Assembly: GCA_950022655.1 (NCBI GenBank)
Contig: OX465579.1
Span: forward strand, 53,175,950-53,239,949
DNA from: Alentia gelatinosa
Taxonomy: Eukaryota; Annelida; Polychaeta; Phyllodocida; Polynoidae
Direction: 5' to 3'
Length of the DNA stretch: 64,000 nt
Shown here: positions 1 through 13,484 of the stretch, one piece after another
Layout: each line of letters begins with the position of its first letter
How positions within the stretch are numbered: position 1 is the stretch's first letter
The notes under the pieces: generated by a model
Databases searched by the model: none
What the model saw: only the letters and a program-made list of their open reading frames with translations
What the model was told of the DNA's origin: nothing
Program-made: the position numbers and the translations under genes

Positions 1-174
1 ATAGTAGGAGATCAATTTCGGTTAGATTTCTCATTAATAGAAATACTGAATGCTAAATATTCCTCTGTTATGCGTGTTTATTCATGAGAGTCAACATCTT
101 AATTTCGCAATTTCTAATTATAAATGCATCAGCCAGATCAAGTACTGCCCACCTTTTAAAAGGTGTACAGTGTT
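1..174. other. No gene seen
   Basis: Low-GC sequence with no motif, repeat or exon that I recognise. It may belong to the upstream part of MSH4 or lie outside the gene. Confidence 0.4.
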
Positions 175-517
175 AGGGGTCCCTACCACCTACTACGACG
201 GGCTACGACGACCTACGATTAAGTCCCCGACAGCACCGCGTGTCAGGGACTTAATCGTAGCCCGTCGTAGTAGGTGGGAGGCCTAATTGCGGCAACAACC
301 CGCTGTGCTCTGCGATTAACCTTCTGAGACCCTCTACGATTAATGTTTTTTTTGTTGTAGCGTGTCGTAGCCCGTCGGCATGCAGCGAGTTTGTCAGCGA
401 CAAAACCTGACTAATTGAGGAGTTTGTCGGCAACACCTCCACAATTTTTTCAGTTTGTCGCCAACACGGCCAAAGGGTTAATCGTAGACTTAATCATAGT
501 AGGTGGGAGGGACCCCT
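175..517. mobile_element. Small inverted-repeat element (MITE-like)
   Basis: The ends are inverted copies: AGGGGTCCCTACCACCTACT on the left and a near-perfect reverse complement at the right end (AGTAGGTGGGAGGGACCCCT). Inside are further inverted blocks built on the motif CTACGACGGGCTACGA and ATTAAGTC. There is no coding capacity, so it looks like a non-autonomous DNA element. The target duplication is unclear. Confidence 0.65.
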
Positions 518-1074
518 TACAGCTGCCATACTGTGGTACTACTTTACTTTTATTAGGTCGTTGTGATAACACATACAACCACTTGCTATTTTGTCTAGGG
601 TTGCAGTACATAAAGCAATTGTGCCTAAAAGATAATAAAACGGTGGAGATCGAGATTGCGACCAAGTAAGTTTTTTATATCCATCAGATTTTAAAATGAT
701 CACATTTACTCAAGAATTGCATCATCTTATTTTAAACGAACTTGGGTTGTTGTCATCACATTTTACTTTGCCATAACATTTGAATATCAGGAGAAAGGCA
801 ATGAGTGCGTCGCGTTGCTATAAGTCCTAATGCATTCATATTATCACTGTTGCTATCCTGTCAATGTTAAGCCGCTACCGGCGTCACACATAAGAATCAG
901 TTAAGATATTTGATATATTTTGGTATGACGTTACTCAGGCTTAGAAAACAGTTTTAGACCCACTAAAAAGTGTTAATTGTTAACCCATCAGAGGCGGATT
1001 ACAAAATCATTGACACTCATAACATCAACTCTTATTAGCAGGTGGACAGTTGGTCTTTAGGTTATGGCTATAGC
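518..1074. other. No gene seen
   Basis: Unremarkable AT-rich sequence without a supported ORF, repeat or splice-flanked exon. Confidence 0.4.
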
Positions 1075-2170
1075 CTATTGCATTACAACTGCTTGCAAAG
1101 TCACTAGGTGACCTGACCACATTTTTGCCTTTTATAGCTAACTAAGTACAGATAGGAATATAATTTCTGTTTTGATATTTAGCATTTTGCTATGGATTTT
1201 TAAAAAATAGTGAATTCAGTTTGGGGAGGGGGGGACTTTAGTAGTCACAGGTCCATATTTAAGAACTCCTTTATGAACATATTTCTACCCCTTAAACTGG
1301 TTGAATCATAATATAATATGCCTCATTTGAAAGACAATAAAAAAAACAGTAGGTGCTAGGAAGTGGAATTCTCAAGGTAGATTCTATGTTTACTGAGATA
1401 TTCAAGTATTTGTTGAAAGTGGGGGGGATTTTGAGTGAAATGGGCATACTCAAACAGATGTTTACTCAATATTGATTTACAGTGAGCATTGGTGTAACAT
1501 TTACCATCTCCATAAGTGGCACTGACAGTTGCTTACCCTCTAGGAAGTGTCATTATTTAGGTTGAACTTGTATTTGGCATGATATTCATGTATTTTTGCT
1601 TAATTTCATAGCATGGGGGGTTAGTAGCCATCTTTGAATTGTAATGCAGCCATGTACCCCCAGAGGACTCTGTGGTTCCTATCACTCTCCAAGCATATTG
1701 GCACATGCCTTATACCCTTATCCTTATAAGAACACTAAATATCTGGTTGAAGCTCAGACTCACTTTGAACATGGAGCCTGTAGTATGGCCAACTAAACCA
1801 GATGATACAAAACTGTTGCAAAACCATTGAACGACTGTTGGAAGACTGTTGTATGACTTATACAAGACTGTTGCATGACTTGTAAGACTGTTGCAAGACT
1901 TGTAAGACTGTTGTGAGACTAGCAATACTGTTATAAGGCTGATACAAAACTGTTGCAAAACCTTTGAACGACTGTTGGAAGACTGTTGTACGACTTATAC
2001 AAGACTGTTGCAAGACTTGTACGGCTGATACAAGACTGTTGCAAGACTGCGGTAAGACTGTTGTAAAACTGATACAAGACTGTTGTAAGACTGTTACAAG
2101 ACTTTTGTAAGACTGTTACAAGACTGTTGTTAGACTGTTGCAATAATTCTGTAAGACCATGGACATACAA
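1075..2170. mobile_element. Dispersed element M, copy A
   Basis: The part from about 1090 to 1800 repeats almost base for base at about 25725-26270, including CACTAGGTGACCTGACCACA and the block GGTCCATTTTTAAGAACTCC. From 1806 to 2160 it carries a minisatellite of AAGACTGTTG-type units. No coding capacity was recognised. Related copies lie at 11509-12700 and 25715-28850. The superfamily is unknown. Confidence 0.65.
1806..2160 (+). repeat. AAGACTGTTG minisatellite (copy A)
   Basis: Irregular tandem array of units such as CAAGACTGTTGTAAGACT and GATACAAGACTGTTGC, about 10-22 bases long. Long open frames on the minus strand rich in QQSCNSL are a by-product of the repeat, not genes. Confidence 0.9.
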
Positions 2171-2499
2171 CTCTATGGACTGGAATCGGGCCCTGCCGTG
2201 GGCCGATCACTGCCGCACTTTAATACATACACCCGCCATAGGCAGCGCCACCGTTTTGCGCGTAGTTCCGCGAATTGCCACTAGATGGTGCTACAGTAAT
2301 ATATATGAAATGCATTACAGTTATTACAGGCATTTCTGTAACGATTTGTAATTAAAGTTCTATCTTTATTCTAAGTATTTTAGAAAAATGATTAAAATAT
2401 GTAATGTATGGTGTATAGATTATAAGGCTAGGATGGTCAAAAAGTTTTTCAGATCAGGTCCTAATTTTCATAATTTTTATGATCTAAGCTAAAGTGAGT

Positions 2500-4116
2500 C
2501 TGCAGTGACAAAAAGTTTCCCATTTTTCTCGAATACTTAAATTGAAGATAGAAGCACAATTCAAAGTGTTTCAGAAAGTCCTGTAAAAACTATTTTGTAA
2601 GGGCTAGGTTTCATAAGGCTGAGACATTTCTAAGATTTTCATCTCGGGGAGTACTTTCGAGGTTTTTTTATGGCGGGCAACAGTCTCAACACTGTCATTC
2701 TGAAGTGACAAAAGGTTTCCCATTTTTCTCGAATACTTAGAATGAAGATAGAAGCACAATTCAAAGTGTTTCAGAAAGTCCTGTATAAACTATTTTGTAA
2801 GGGCTAGGTTTCATAAAGCTGAGACTTTTTGAAGTTTTCATCTCGGGGAGCAATTTTGAGGGTTTTTTTTGGCGGGCAACAGTCTCAACACAGTCATTCT
2901 GAAGTGACAAAAAGTTTCCCATTTTTCTCAAATACTTAGAATGAAGATAGAAGCACAATTCAAAGTGTTTCAGAAAGTCTTGTATAAACTACTTTGTAAG
3001 GGCTAGGTTTTATATGGCTGAGACATTTTTAAAGTTTTCATCTCGGGGAGCAGTTTTGATGTTTTTTTATGGCGGGCAACAGTCTCAACACTGTCATTCT
3101 GAAGTGACAAAAAGTTTCCCATTTTTCTCAAATACTTAGAATGCAGATAGAAGCACAATTCAAAGTGTTTCAAAAAGTCCTGTTTAAACTTCATTTGTAC
3201 TTTGTAAGGGCTAGGTTTCATAAGGCTGGGACTTTTTTAAGTTTTCATTTCGGGGAGCACTTTTGAGGTTTTTTTGTGGCGGGCAACAGTCTCAACACTG
3301 TCATTCTGAAGTGACAAAAAGTTTCCCATTTTTCTCAAATACTTAGAATGAAGATAGAAGCACCATTCAAAGTGTTTCAGAAAGTCCTGTATAAACTATT
3401 TGTAAGGGCTAGGTTTCATAAAGCTGAGACATTTTTAAAGTTTTCATCTCGGGGAGCAATTTTGAGGTTTTTTTATGGCGGGCAACAGTCTCAACACAGT
3501 CATTCTGAAGTGACAAAAAGTTTCCCATTTTTCTCAAATACTTAGAATGAAGATGGAAGCACAATTCAAAGTGTTTCAGAAAGTCTTGTATAAACTATTT
3601 TGTAAGGGCTAGGTTTTATATGGCTGAGACATTTTTAAAGTTTTCATCTCGGGGAGCACTTTTGATGTTTTTTTATGGCGGGCAACAGTCTCAACACTGT
3701 CATTCTGAAGTGACAAAAAGTTTCCCATTTTTCTCAAATACTTAGAATGAAGATATAGGCACAATTCAAAGTGTTTCAGAAAGTCCTGTAAAAACTACTT
3801 TGTAAGGGCTAGGTTTCATAAGGCTGAGACATTTTTAAAGTTTTCATCTCGGGGAGCAGTTTTGATGTTTTTTTATGGCGGGCAACAGTCTCAACACTGT
3901 CATTCTGAAGTGACAAAAAGTTTCCCATTTTTCTCAAATACTTAGAATGAAGATAGAAGCACCATTCAAAGTGTTTCAGAAAGTCTTGTAAAAACTATTT
4001 TGTAAGGGCTGGGTCTCCTAAGGCTCAGACATTTTGAAGATTTTTTTTCTTGGGGAGTAGTTTTGATTTGATTTTGTAAGGGCCAGGTCTCAAGAGGCTG
4101 AGACTGAAAGATTAAT
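2500..4116. repeat. Satellite array 1, about 8 units of ~200 bp
   Basis: Each unit begins near GTGACAAAAAGTTTCCCATT, passes AGAATGAAGATAGAAGCACA, TTTCATCTCGGGGAGCA and ends GGCGGGCAACAGTCTCAACA. Unit starts fall near 2505, 2705, 2905, 3105, 3310, 3510, 3710 and 3910. About half of the unit is the reverse complement of the unit in the next array. Confidence 0.93.
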
Positions 4117-7100
4117 GTGAAACTTCCTGTGATGGTGCCACAGTACAAATCTGGGACACTGTCTGAGACTGAAAAATATGTGGAAAGATCAATAAAAGAT
4201 TGCTTAAAAAAAAAAAATCAACAAATGCATCCCCTGGTTAGATAATCTTCAAAACAACCCAGTGTCTTGATATATGCCCATTGCGCCACAGTGCACATCT
4301 GAGACAGTTTGAGTGACTGAAAAATTCAAGAAAAGCATCCCCTGATTACAAAATCTTTGGAATGTTTTAGTCTCTGGATATATGCCCATTGCATTATAGT
4401 TAATATAGGCCTTTCTAGAACACTTTGAATTGTGGTTCTATCTTCATTCTATGTGGTCTAAAAAAATGTGAAACTTTTTGTGACTTTGGTACCTTTGCCA
4501 CAGTACAAATCTAGGCCACTGTCTGAGACTGAAAAATTCATGAAAAGCATCCCCTGATTACAAGATCTTTGGAATGTTTCAGTCTCTTGATATATGCCTA
4601 TTGCATTATAGTTAATATAGGCCTTTGTGGAACAATTTGACTCGTGCTTCTATCTTCATTCTAAAAGGTCTAAAAAAATGTGAAACTTTTTGTCACTTTG
4701 GTGCCACAGTAGAAATCTGGGACACTGTCTGAGACTGAAAAATTCATGAAATACATTCCCTGATTAGAAAATCTTCAAAACGCCCCAGTATCTTGATATA
4801 TGCCTATTGCATTAAAGTTAATATAGGCCTTTCTAGAACACTTTGAATTGTGGTTCTATCTTCATTCTAAGTGGTCTAAAAAAATGTGAAACTTTTTGTC
4901 ACTTTGGGGCCACAGTACAAATCTAGGCCACTGTCCGAGACTGAAAAATTCATGAAAAGCATCCCCTGATTACAAAATCTTTTCAATGTTTCAGTCTCCT
5001 GATATATGCCCAGTGCATTATAGTTAATATAGGCCTTTCTAGAACACTTTGAATTGTGGTTCTATCTTCATTCTATGTGGTCTAAAAAAATGTGAAACTT
5101 TCTGTGACTTTGGGGCCACAGTACAAATCTAGGCCACTGTCCGAGACTGAAAAATTCATGAAAAGCATCCCCTGATTACAAAACATTTTCATTTTTTCAG
5201 TCTCTTGATATATGCCCAGTGCATTATAGTTAATATAGGCCTTTGTAGAACACTTTGAATTGTGGTTCTATCTTCATTTTAAGTGGTCTAAAAAAATGTG
5301 AAACTTATTGTCACTTTGGGGCCACAGTACAAATCTAGGCCACTGTCCGCGACTGAAAAATTCATGAAAAGCATCCCCTGATTACAAAATCTTTGGAATG
5401 TTTCAGTCTCTTGATATATGCCCACTGCATTATAGTTTATATAGGCCTTTCTAGAACACTTTTAATTGTGGTTCTATCTTCATTCTAAGTGGTCTAAAAA
5501 AATGTGAAACTTTTTGTGACTCTGGGACCACAGTACAAATCTGGGACACTGTCTGAGACTGAAAAATTTATGAAATGCATCCCCTGATTAGAAAACTTTC
5601 AAAACGCCCCAGTCTCTTGATATATGCCCAGTGCATTATAGTTAATATAGGCCTTTCTAGAACACTTTGAATTGTGGTTCTATCTTCATTCTAAGTGGTC
5701 TAAAAAAATGTGAAACTTTTTGTCACTTTGGGACCACAGTACAAATCTGGGACACTGTCTGAGTCTGAACAATTTATGAAATGCATCCCCTGATTACAAA
5801 ATCTTTTCAATGTTTCAGTCTCCTGATATATGCCCAGTGCATTATAGTTTATATAGGCCTTTGTAGAACACTTTGAATTGTGGTTCTATCTTCATTTTAA
5901 GTGGTCTAAAAAAATGTGAAACTTTTTGTCACTTTGGTGCCACAGTACAAATCTAGGCCACTGTCCGAAACTGAATTATTCATGAAAAGCATCCCCTGAT
6001 TACAAAATCTTTGGAATGTTTCAGTCTCTTGATATATGCCCATTGCATTATAGTTAATATAGGCCTTTCTAGAACACTTTGAATTGTGGTTCTATCTTCA
6101 TTCTAAGTGGTCTAAAGAAATGTGAAACTTTTTGTCACTTTGGTGCCATAGTACAAATCTGGGACACTCTCTGAGACTGAAAAATTTATGAAATACATCC
6201 CCTGATAAGAAAATTGTCAAAACACCCCAGTCTCCTGATATATGCCCAGTGCATTATAGTTAATATAGGCCTTTCTAGAACACTTTGAATTGTGGTTCTA
6301 TCTTCATTCTATGTGGTCTAAAAAAATGTGAAACTTTCTGTGACTTTGGGGCCACAGTACAAATCTAGGCCACTGTCCGAGACTGAAAAATTCATGAAAA
6401 GCATCCCCTGATTACAAAACATTTTCATTTTTTCAGTCTCTTGATATATGCCCAGTGCATTATAGTTAATATAGGCCTTTGTAGAACACTTTGAATTGTG
6501 GTTCTATCTTCATTTTAAGTGGTCTAAAAAAATGTGAAACTTATTGTCACTTTGGGGCCACAGTACAAATCTAGGCCACTGTCCGCGACTGAAAAATTCA
6601 TGAAAAGCATCCCCTGATTACAAAATCTTTGGAATGTTTCAGTCTCTTGATATATGCCCACTGCATTATAGTTTATATAGGCCTTTCTAGAACACTTTTA
6701 ATTGTGGTTCTATCTTCATTCTAAGTGGTCTAAAAAAATGTGAAACTTTTTGTGACTCTGGGACCACAGTACAAATCTGGGACACTGTCTGAGACTGAAA
6801 AATTTATGAAATGCATCCCCTGATTAGAAAACTTTCAAAACGCCCCAGTCTCTTGATATATGCCCAGTGCATTATAGTTAATATAGGCCTTTCTAGAACA
6901 CTTTGAATTGTGGTTCTATCTTCATTCTAAGTGGTCTAAAAAAATGTGAAACTTTTTGTCACTTTGGGACCACAGTACAAATCTGGGACACTGTCTGAGT
7001 CTGAACAATTTATGAAATGCATCCCCTGATTACAAAATCTTTTCAATGTTTCAGTCTCCTGATATATGCCCAGTGCATTATAGTTTATATAGGCCTTTGT

Positions 7101-10100
7101 AGAACACTTTGAATTGTGGTTCTATCTTCATTTTAAGTGGTCTAAAAAAATGTGAAACTTTTTGTCACTTTGGTGCCACAGTACAAATCTAGGCCACTGT
7201 CCGAAACTGAATTATTCATGAAAAGCATCCCCTGATTACAAAATCTTTGGAATGTTTCAGTCTCTTGATATATGCCCATTGCATTATAGTTAATATAGGC
7301 CTTTCTAGAACACTTTGAATTGTGGTTCTATCTTCATTCTAAGTGGTCTAAAGAAATGTGAAACTTTTTGTCACTTTGGTGCCATAGTACAAATCTGGGA
7401 CACTCTCTGAGACTGAAAAATTTATGAAATACATCCCCTGATAAGAAAATTGTCAAAACACCCCAGTCTCTTGATATATGCCCAGTGCATTATAGTTAAT
7501 ATAGGCCTTTCTAGAACACTTTGAATTGTGGTTCTATCTTCATTCTAAGTGGTCTAAAAAAATGTGAAACTTTTTGTCACTTTGGGGCCACAGTACAAAT
7601 CTAGGCCACTGTCCGAGACTGAAAAATTCATGAAAAGCATCCCCTGATTACAAAATCTTTTCAATGTTTCAGTCTCCTGATATATGCCCAGTGCATTATA
7701 GTTAATATAGGCCTTTCTAGAACACTTTGAATTGTGGTTCTATCTTCATTCTATGTGGTCTAAAAAAATGTGAAACTTTCTGTGACTTTGGGGCCACAGT
7801 ACAAATCTAGGCCACTGTCCGAGACTGAAAAATTCATGAAAAGCATCCCCTGATTACAAAACATTTTCATTTTTTCAGTCTCTTGATATATGCCCAGTGC
7901 ATTATAGTTAATATAGGCCTTTGTAGAACACTTTGAATTGTGGTTCTATCTTCATTTTAAGTGGTCTAAAAAAATGTGAAACTTATTGTCACTTTGGGGC
8001 CACAGTACAAATCTAGGCCACTGTCCGCGACTGAAAAATTCATGAAAAGCATCCCCTGATTACAAAATCTTTGGAATGTTTCAGTCTCTTGATATATGCC
8101 CACTGCATTATAGTTAATATGGGCCTTTCTAGAACACTTTGAATTGTGGTTCTATCTTCATTCTAAGTGGTCTAAAAAAATGTGAAACTTTTTGTGACTC
8201 TGGGACCACAGTACAAATCTGGGACACTGTCTGAGACTGAAAAATTTATGAAATGCATCCCCTGATTAGAAAACTTTCAAAACGCCCCAGTCTCTTGATA
8301 TATGCCCAGTGCATTATAGTTAATATAGGCCTTTCTAGAACACTTTGAATTGTGGTTCTATCTTCATTCTAAGTGGTCTAAAAAAATGTGAAACTTTTTG
8401 TGACTTTGGGACCACAGTACAAATCTGGGACACTGTCTGAGACTGAAAAATTTATGAAATGCATCCCCTGATTAGAAAACTTTCAAAACGCCCCAGTCTC
8501 TTGATATATGCCCAGTGCATTATAGTTAATATAGGCCTTTCTAGAACACTTTGAATTGTGGTTCTATCTTCATTCTAAGTGGTCTAAAAAAATGTGAAAC
8601 TTTTTGTCACTTTGGGACCACAGTACAAATCTGGGACACTGTCTGAGTCTGAACAATTTATGAAATGCATCCCCTGATTACAAAATCTTTGGAATGTTTC
8701 AGTCTCTTGATATATGCCCAGTGCATTATAGTTAATATAGGCCTTTGTAGAACACTTTGAATTGTGGTTCTATCTTCATTTTAAGTGGTCTAAAAAAATG
8801 TGAAACTTTTTGTCACTTTGGTGCCACAGTACAAATCTAGGCCACTGTCCGAAACTGAATTATTCATGAAAAGCATCCCCTGATTACAAAATCTTTGGAA
8901 TGTTTCAGTCTCTTGATATATGCCCATTGCATTATAGTTAATATAGGCCTTTCTAGAACACTTTGAATTGTGGTTCTATCTTCATTCTAAGTGGTCTAAA
9001 GAAATGTGAAACTTTTTGTCACTTTGGTGCCATAGTACAAATCTGGGACACTCTCTGAGACTGAAAAATTTATGAAATGCATCCCCTGATAAGAAAATTG
9101 TCAAAACACCCCAGTCTCTTGATATATGCCCAGTGCATTATAGTTAATATAGGCCTTTCTAGAACACTTTGAATTGTGGTTCTATCTTCATTCTAAGTGG
9201 TCTAAAAAAATGTGAAACTTTTTGTGACTTTGGGACCACAGTACAAATCTCGGCCACTGTCCGAGACTGACAAAATCATGAAAAGCATCCCCTGATTACA
9301 AAATCTTTGGAATGTTTCAGTCTCCTGATATATGCCCAGTGCATTATAGTTAATATAGGCCTTTCAAGAACACTTTGAATTGTGGTTCTATCTTCATTCT
9401 ATGTGGTCTAAAAAAATGTGAAACTTTCTGTGACTTTGGGGCCACAGTACAAATCTAGGCCACTGTCCGAGACTGACAAATTCATGAAAAGCATCCCCTG
9501 ATTACAAAATCTTTTCAATGTTTCAGTCTCTTGATATATGCCCAGTGCATTATAGTTAATATAGGCCTTTCTAGAACACTTTGAATTGTGGTTCTATCTT
9601 CATTCTAAGTGGTCTAAAAAAATGTGAAACTTTTTGTGACTTTGGGACCACAGTACAAATCTCGGCCACTGTCCGAGACTGACAAAATCATGAAAAGCAT
9701 CCCCTGATTACAAAATCTTTGGAATGTTTCAGTCTCCTGATATATGCCCAGTGCATTATAGTTAATATAGGCCTTTCAAGAACACTTTGAATTGTGGTTC
9801 TATCTTCATTCTATGTGGTCTAAAAAAATGTGAAACTTTCTGTGACTTTGGGGCCACAGTACAAATCTAGGCCACTGTCCGAGACTGACAAATTCATGAA
9901 AAGCATCCCCTGATTACAAAATCTTTTCAATGTTTCAGTCTCTTGATATATGCCCACTGCATTATAGTTTATATAGGCCTTTCTAGAACACTTTGAATTG
10001 TGGTTCTATCTTCATTCTATGTGGTCTAAAAAAATGTGAAACTTTCTGTGACTTTGGGGCCACAGTACAAATCTAGGCCACTGTCCGAGACTGACAAATT

Positions 10101-11508
10101 CATGAAAAGCATCCCCTGATTACAAAATCTTTTCAATGTTTTAGTCTCTTGATATATGCTCAGTGCATTATAGTTAATATAGGCCTTTGTAGAACACTTT
10201 GAATTGTGGTTCTATCTTCATTTTAAGTGGTCTAAAAAAATGTGAAACTTTTTGTCACTTTGGGGCCACAGTACAAATCTAGGCCACTGTCCGAGACTGA
10301 AAAATTCATGAAAAGCATCCCCTGATTACAAAATCTTTTCAATGTTTCAGTCTCCTGATATATGCCCAGTGCATTAAAGTTAATATAGGCCTTTCTAGAA
10401 CACTTAGAATTGTGGTTCTATCTTCATTCTATGTGGTCTAAAAAAATGTGAAACTTTCTGTGACTTTGGGGCCACAGTACAAATCTAGGCCACTGTCCGA
10501 GACTGAAAAATTTATGAAAAGCATCCCCTGATTACAAAATCTTTGGAATGTTTCAGTCTCTTGATATATGCCCAGTGCATTATAGTTAATATAGGCCTTT
10601 GTAGAACACTTTGAATTGTGGTTCTATCTTCATTTTAAGTGGTCTAAAAAAATGTGAAACTTTTTGTCACTTTGGGGCCACAGTACAAATCTAGGCCACT
10701 GTCCGAGACTGAAAAATTCATGAAAAGCATCCCCTGATTACAAAATCTTTTCAATGTTTCAGTCTCCTGATATATGCCCAGTGCATTAAAGTTAATATAG
10801 GCCTTTCTAGAACACTTTGAATTGTGGTTCTATCTTCATTCTATGTGGTCTAAAAAAATGTGAAACTTTCTGTGACTTTGGGGCCACAGTACAAATCTAG
10901 GCCACTGTCCGAGACTGAAAGATTTATGAAAAGCATCCCCTGATTACAAAATCTTTTCAATGTTTCAGTCTCTTGATATATGCCCAGTGCATTATAGTTA
11001 ATATAGGCCTTTCTAGAACACTTTGAATTGTGGTTCTATCTTCATTCTAAGTGGTCTAAAAAAATGTGAAACTTTTTGTCACTTTGGGGCCACAGTACAA
11101 ATCTAGGCCACTGTCCGAGACTGAAAAATTCATGAAAAGCATCCCCTGATTACAAAATCTTTTCAATGTTTCAGTCTCCTGATATATGCCCAGTGCATTA
11201 AAGTTAATATAGGCCTTTCTAGAACACTTTGAATTGTGGTTCTATCTTCATTCTATGTGGTCTAAAAAAATGTGAAACCTTCTGTGACTTTGGGGCCACA
11301 GTACAAATCTAGGCCACTGTCCGAGACTGAAAAATTTATGAAAAGCATCCCCTGATTACAAAATCTTTGGAATGTTTCAGTCTCTTGATATATGCCCAGT
11401 GCATTATAGTTAATATAGGCCTTTGTAGAACACTTTGAATTGTGGTTCTATCTTCATTTTAAGTGGTCTAAAAAAATGTGAAACTTTTTGTCACTTTGGG
11501 GCCACAGT
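4117..11508. repeat. Satellite array 2, about 36 units of ~206 bp with higher-order structure
   Basis: The unit contains TATAGGCCTTTCTAGAACAC, TTGTGGTTCTATCTTCATTC, GTGAAACTTTTTGTCACTTT, GCCACAGTACAAATCTAGGC and AGCATCCCCTGATTACAAAA. Blocks of several units are repeated: distinctive variants recur about 1236 bp apart (5967 and 7203) and again 1647 bp on (8850), which are multiples of the unit. The array ends abruptly at 11508, where element M copy C begins. Confidence 0.95.
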
Positions 11509-12700
11509 CTGAGTATAGTTTACATGTTTGGCCACTACGTGGCGCCGCGGTCGAGGTGCGGCACACATCGGCGCCACCCTCACACTCTTATCTATAGGCC
11601 GCTTCCAGTCCATAGAGATACACTGTCCATGGTAAGACTGATACAAGACTGTTGTAAGACTGATACAAGACTGTTGCAAGACTGTTGTAAGACTAGTTAG
11701 ACTGTTGCAAGACTTCAAAGACTGTTGCAACACTGTTGCAAGACTATTGTAAGACTGATACAGGACTGTTGCAAGACTGTTGTAAGACTTGTTAGACTGT
11801 TGCAAGACTTCCAAGAATGTTACAAGACTGTTGCAAGACAGATACAGGACTGTTTCAAGACTGTTGTAAGGCTGATACAGGATTTGGAAGACTTGTAATA
11901 TTGTTGCAAGACTGTTGCAAGACTTGTCAGAGACTTTTGAGACTGTTGTCAGACTGTGGCAAGACTGTTGTAAAGCTGATACAAGACTGTCATAAGATTG
12001 TTGTAAGACTGTTGTTAGACTGATGCAAGACTGTTGAAAATCTGTTGTATGGCTGATACAATACTGTTTTAAGACTCGTAAGACTTGCAAGACTGCAATA
12101 AGACTGTTGCAAGACTTGTAACGACTGTTACAAAACTGTAGTTAGATTGTTGTAAGACTGACATAAGACTGTTGTAAGACTGCAGTAAGACTGTTTGTAT
12201 GGCTAATATGAGACTGTGTTAAGACTGTTGTAAGGCTGATACAAGATTGTTGCAAGACTGTTGTAAGACTGATACAAGACTTGTAATTGTAAGACTGTTG
12301 TGAGACTGTTGTAAGGCTGATTTAATATTACATTTATTCTGTTTGGACTGAGTTATATTAGTTATATTTTTTAGACTTCTTCAACCATTTATACATAACT
12401 TTGTACAGCTTTATTTAGTATTTTGACATGGATTTTTTTTTTTAATCATTTCAGTTGGGGGGAGGACTTTTTTAGTCAGAGGTCCATTTCAAAGAACTCC
12501 TTGGCAGGGTCGGGTCTCTCCCTAGACTAGTAATTAATTATTAGCAGACCTTGTATTGAGTTTTAAACGCGTTTTAAACGCGCTAATTTGGCCTTTAAAG
12601 GCCAATATTTCTTTTTCAAAATGCACACTTAGCTCCTGTCTTTACTTGCCTTCATTATCTAGTTAACCGCATTATTCAGCGGATATTTGCTGAGCTATCA
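11509..12700. mobile_element. Dispersed element M, copy C
   Basis: Starts at the satellite boundary and has an edge (CTTCCAGTCCATAGAG, CCATGG) that is the reverse complement of the edge to the right of copy A (2158-2190). After the minisatellite at 11632-12320, the part from about 12343 to 12640 matches 27420-27665 plus 28502-28810 of copy B, including CATTTATACATAACTTTGTA and AATTAATTATTAGCAGACC. No coding sequence was recognised. Confidence 0.65.
11632..12320 (+). repeat. AAGACTGTTG minisatellite (copy C)
   Basis: About 690 bp of irregular units such as TAAGACTGATACAAGACTG and TTGCAAGACTGTTG. The 199-codon open frame on the minus strand across it is repeat-driven low-complexity sequence. 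Confidence 0.9.
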
Positions 12701-12837
12701 AAATTACATACATATCCCAAGATGGCGGAAATTGCCTAAGGTCTACCATCCTTCTCCATGAGTCTCTTAAGGCTGAACATACAAATGTCTTTTTTCTTCT
12801 GTAAACGAGACATTTTTTCGGCCGATTTTTCTCTGTG

Positions 12838-12912
12838 TGTGTGTTTTTTTTATATTTCGACCAGTTCTGTCACAACTGGACAGATCTTCCACTGGAAGTA
12901 TACGAAAACAAT
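12838..12912 (-). repeat. Short dispersed repeat ending in an A-run
   Basis: On the minus strand it reads CAGTGGAAGATCTGTCCAG, then ACAGAACTGGTCGAAATA and a run of A. The same sequence occurs on the + strand at 39645-39705 (CCAGTGGAAGATCTGTCTGA, GACAGAACTGGTCGAAATAA, then poly-A). The A-tail suggests a retroposed 3' end, which is an inference. Confidence 0.5.
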
Positions 12913-13484
12913 ACATTGCGCTGCATTACATTACTTACATCATTTTTGACGATCGTTTTGGACGATCTTACAGACCAATGCTCCTTTCTCCCATGATTTC
13001 TATTAGAATCTATAGTGTCACCTGAATCGCTGAATGAATTAGTCGACGAACTTGAAGAATCTGAAGACCCTCTGAAAAATCAACAACTCAATGGAAGATC
13101 TAGAACGACTGGATTTAGACTTCTTTGACAATTTCTCAATAGCTGGTCGGCTGTGAAAGCACTCATCCCCGTATGTGGTTGAGGAGGCCCATCACCCTCT
13201 TGATCAGCTTTTTCAGCAGGCCTATGTTTATGGTTGTTGTAACACAGTGCACAATTAGAATGTATATAGAATGTTTGGAGAGTGGCTATGACTGGAGATT
13301 GTTGAATGGGCCTCCGATAAAGAGAGCCGCATCCCTTCTCCAGTAGGGTGTCCAAAACCAGCTGGCCATGGGGTAGGAACAGGCTGGGCACTGATAGCTG
13401 CCCAGTGCTGCCTGCCCCACAGTAATAGAGTACAATGTAACTCAGGAAGAAAGAACACACAACGAAGAAGTTCAATAGTACCCT
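12913..13484. other. No supported gene; unidentified sequence
   Basis: On the minus strand there is a 136-codon open frame (13080-13490) with a short polar part (ADQEGDGPPQPHTGMSAFTA). No family was recognised and no exon boundaries are supported, so I do not call it a gene. It could be a decayed mobile element. Confidence 0.3.

Noticed and set aside
2500..11508. CRISPR array
   Set aside because: The repeats are tandem ~200-bp units without short direct repeats and unique spacers, and the DNA is animal.
11491..12090. 199-codon minus-strand open frame rich in QQSCNSLTTVL repeats (also 26216-27363 and 1710-2170)
   Set aside because: It follows the AAGACTGTTG minisatellite exactly; open frames occur because the unit lacks stops in that frame. 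There is no start context, domain or codon signal.
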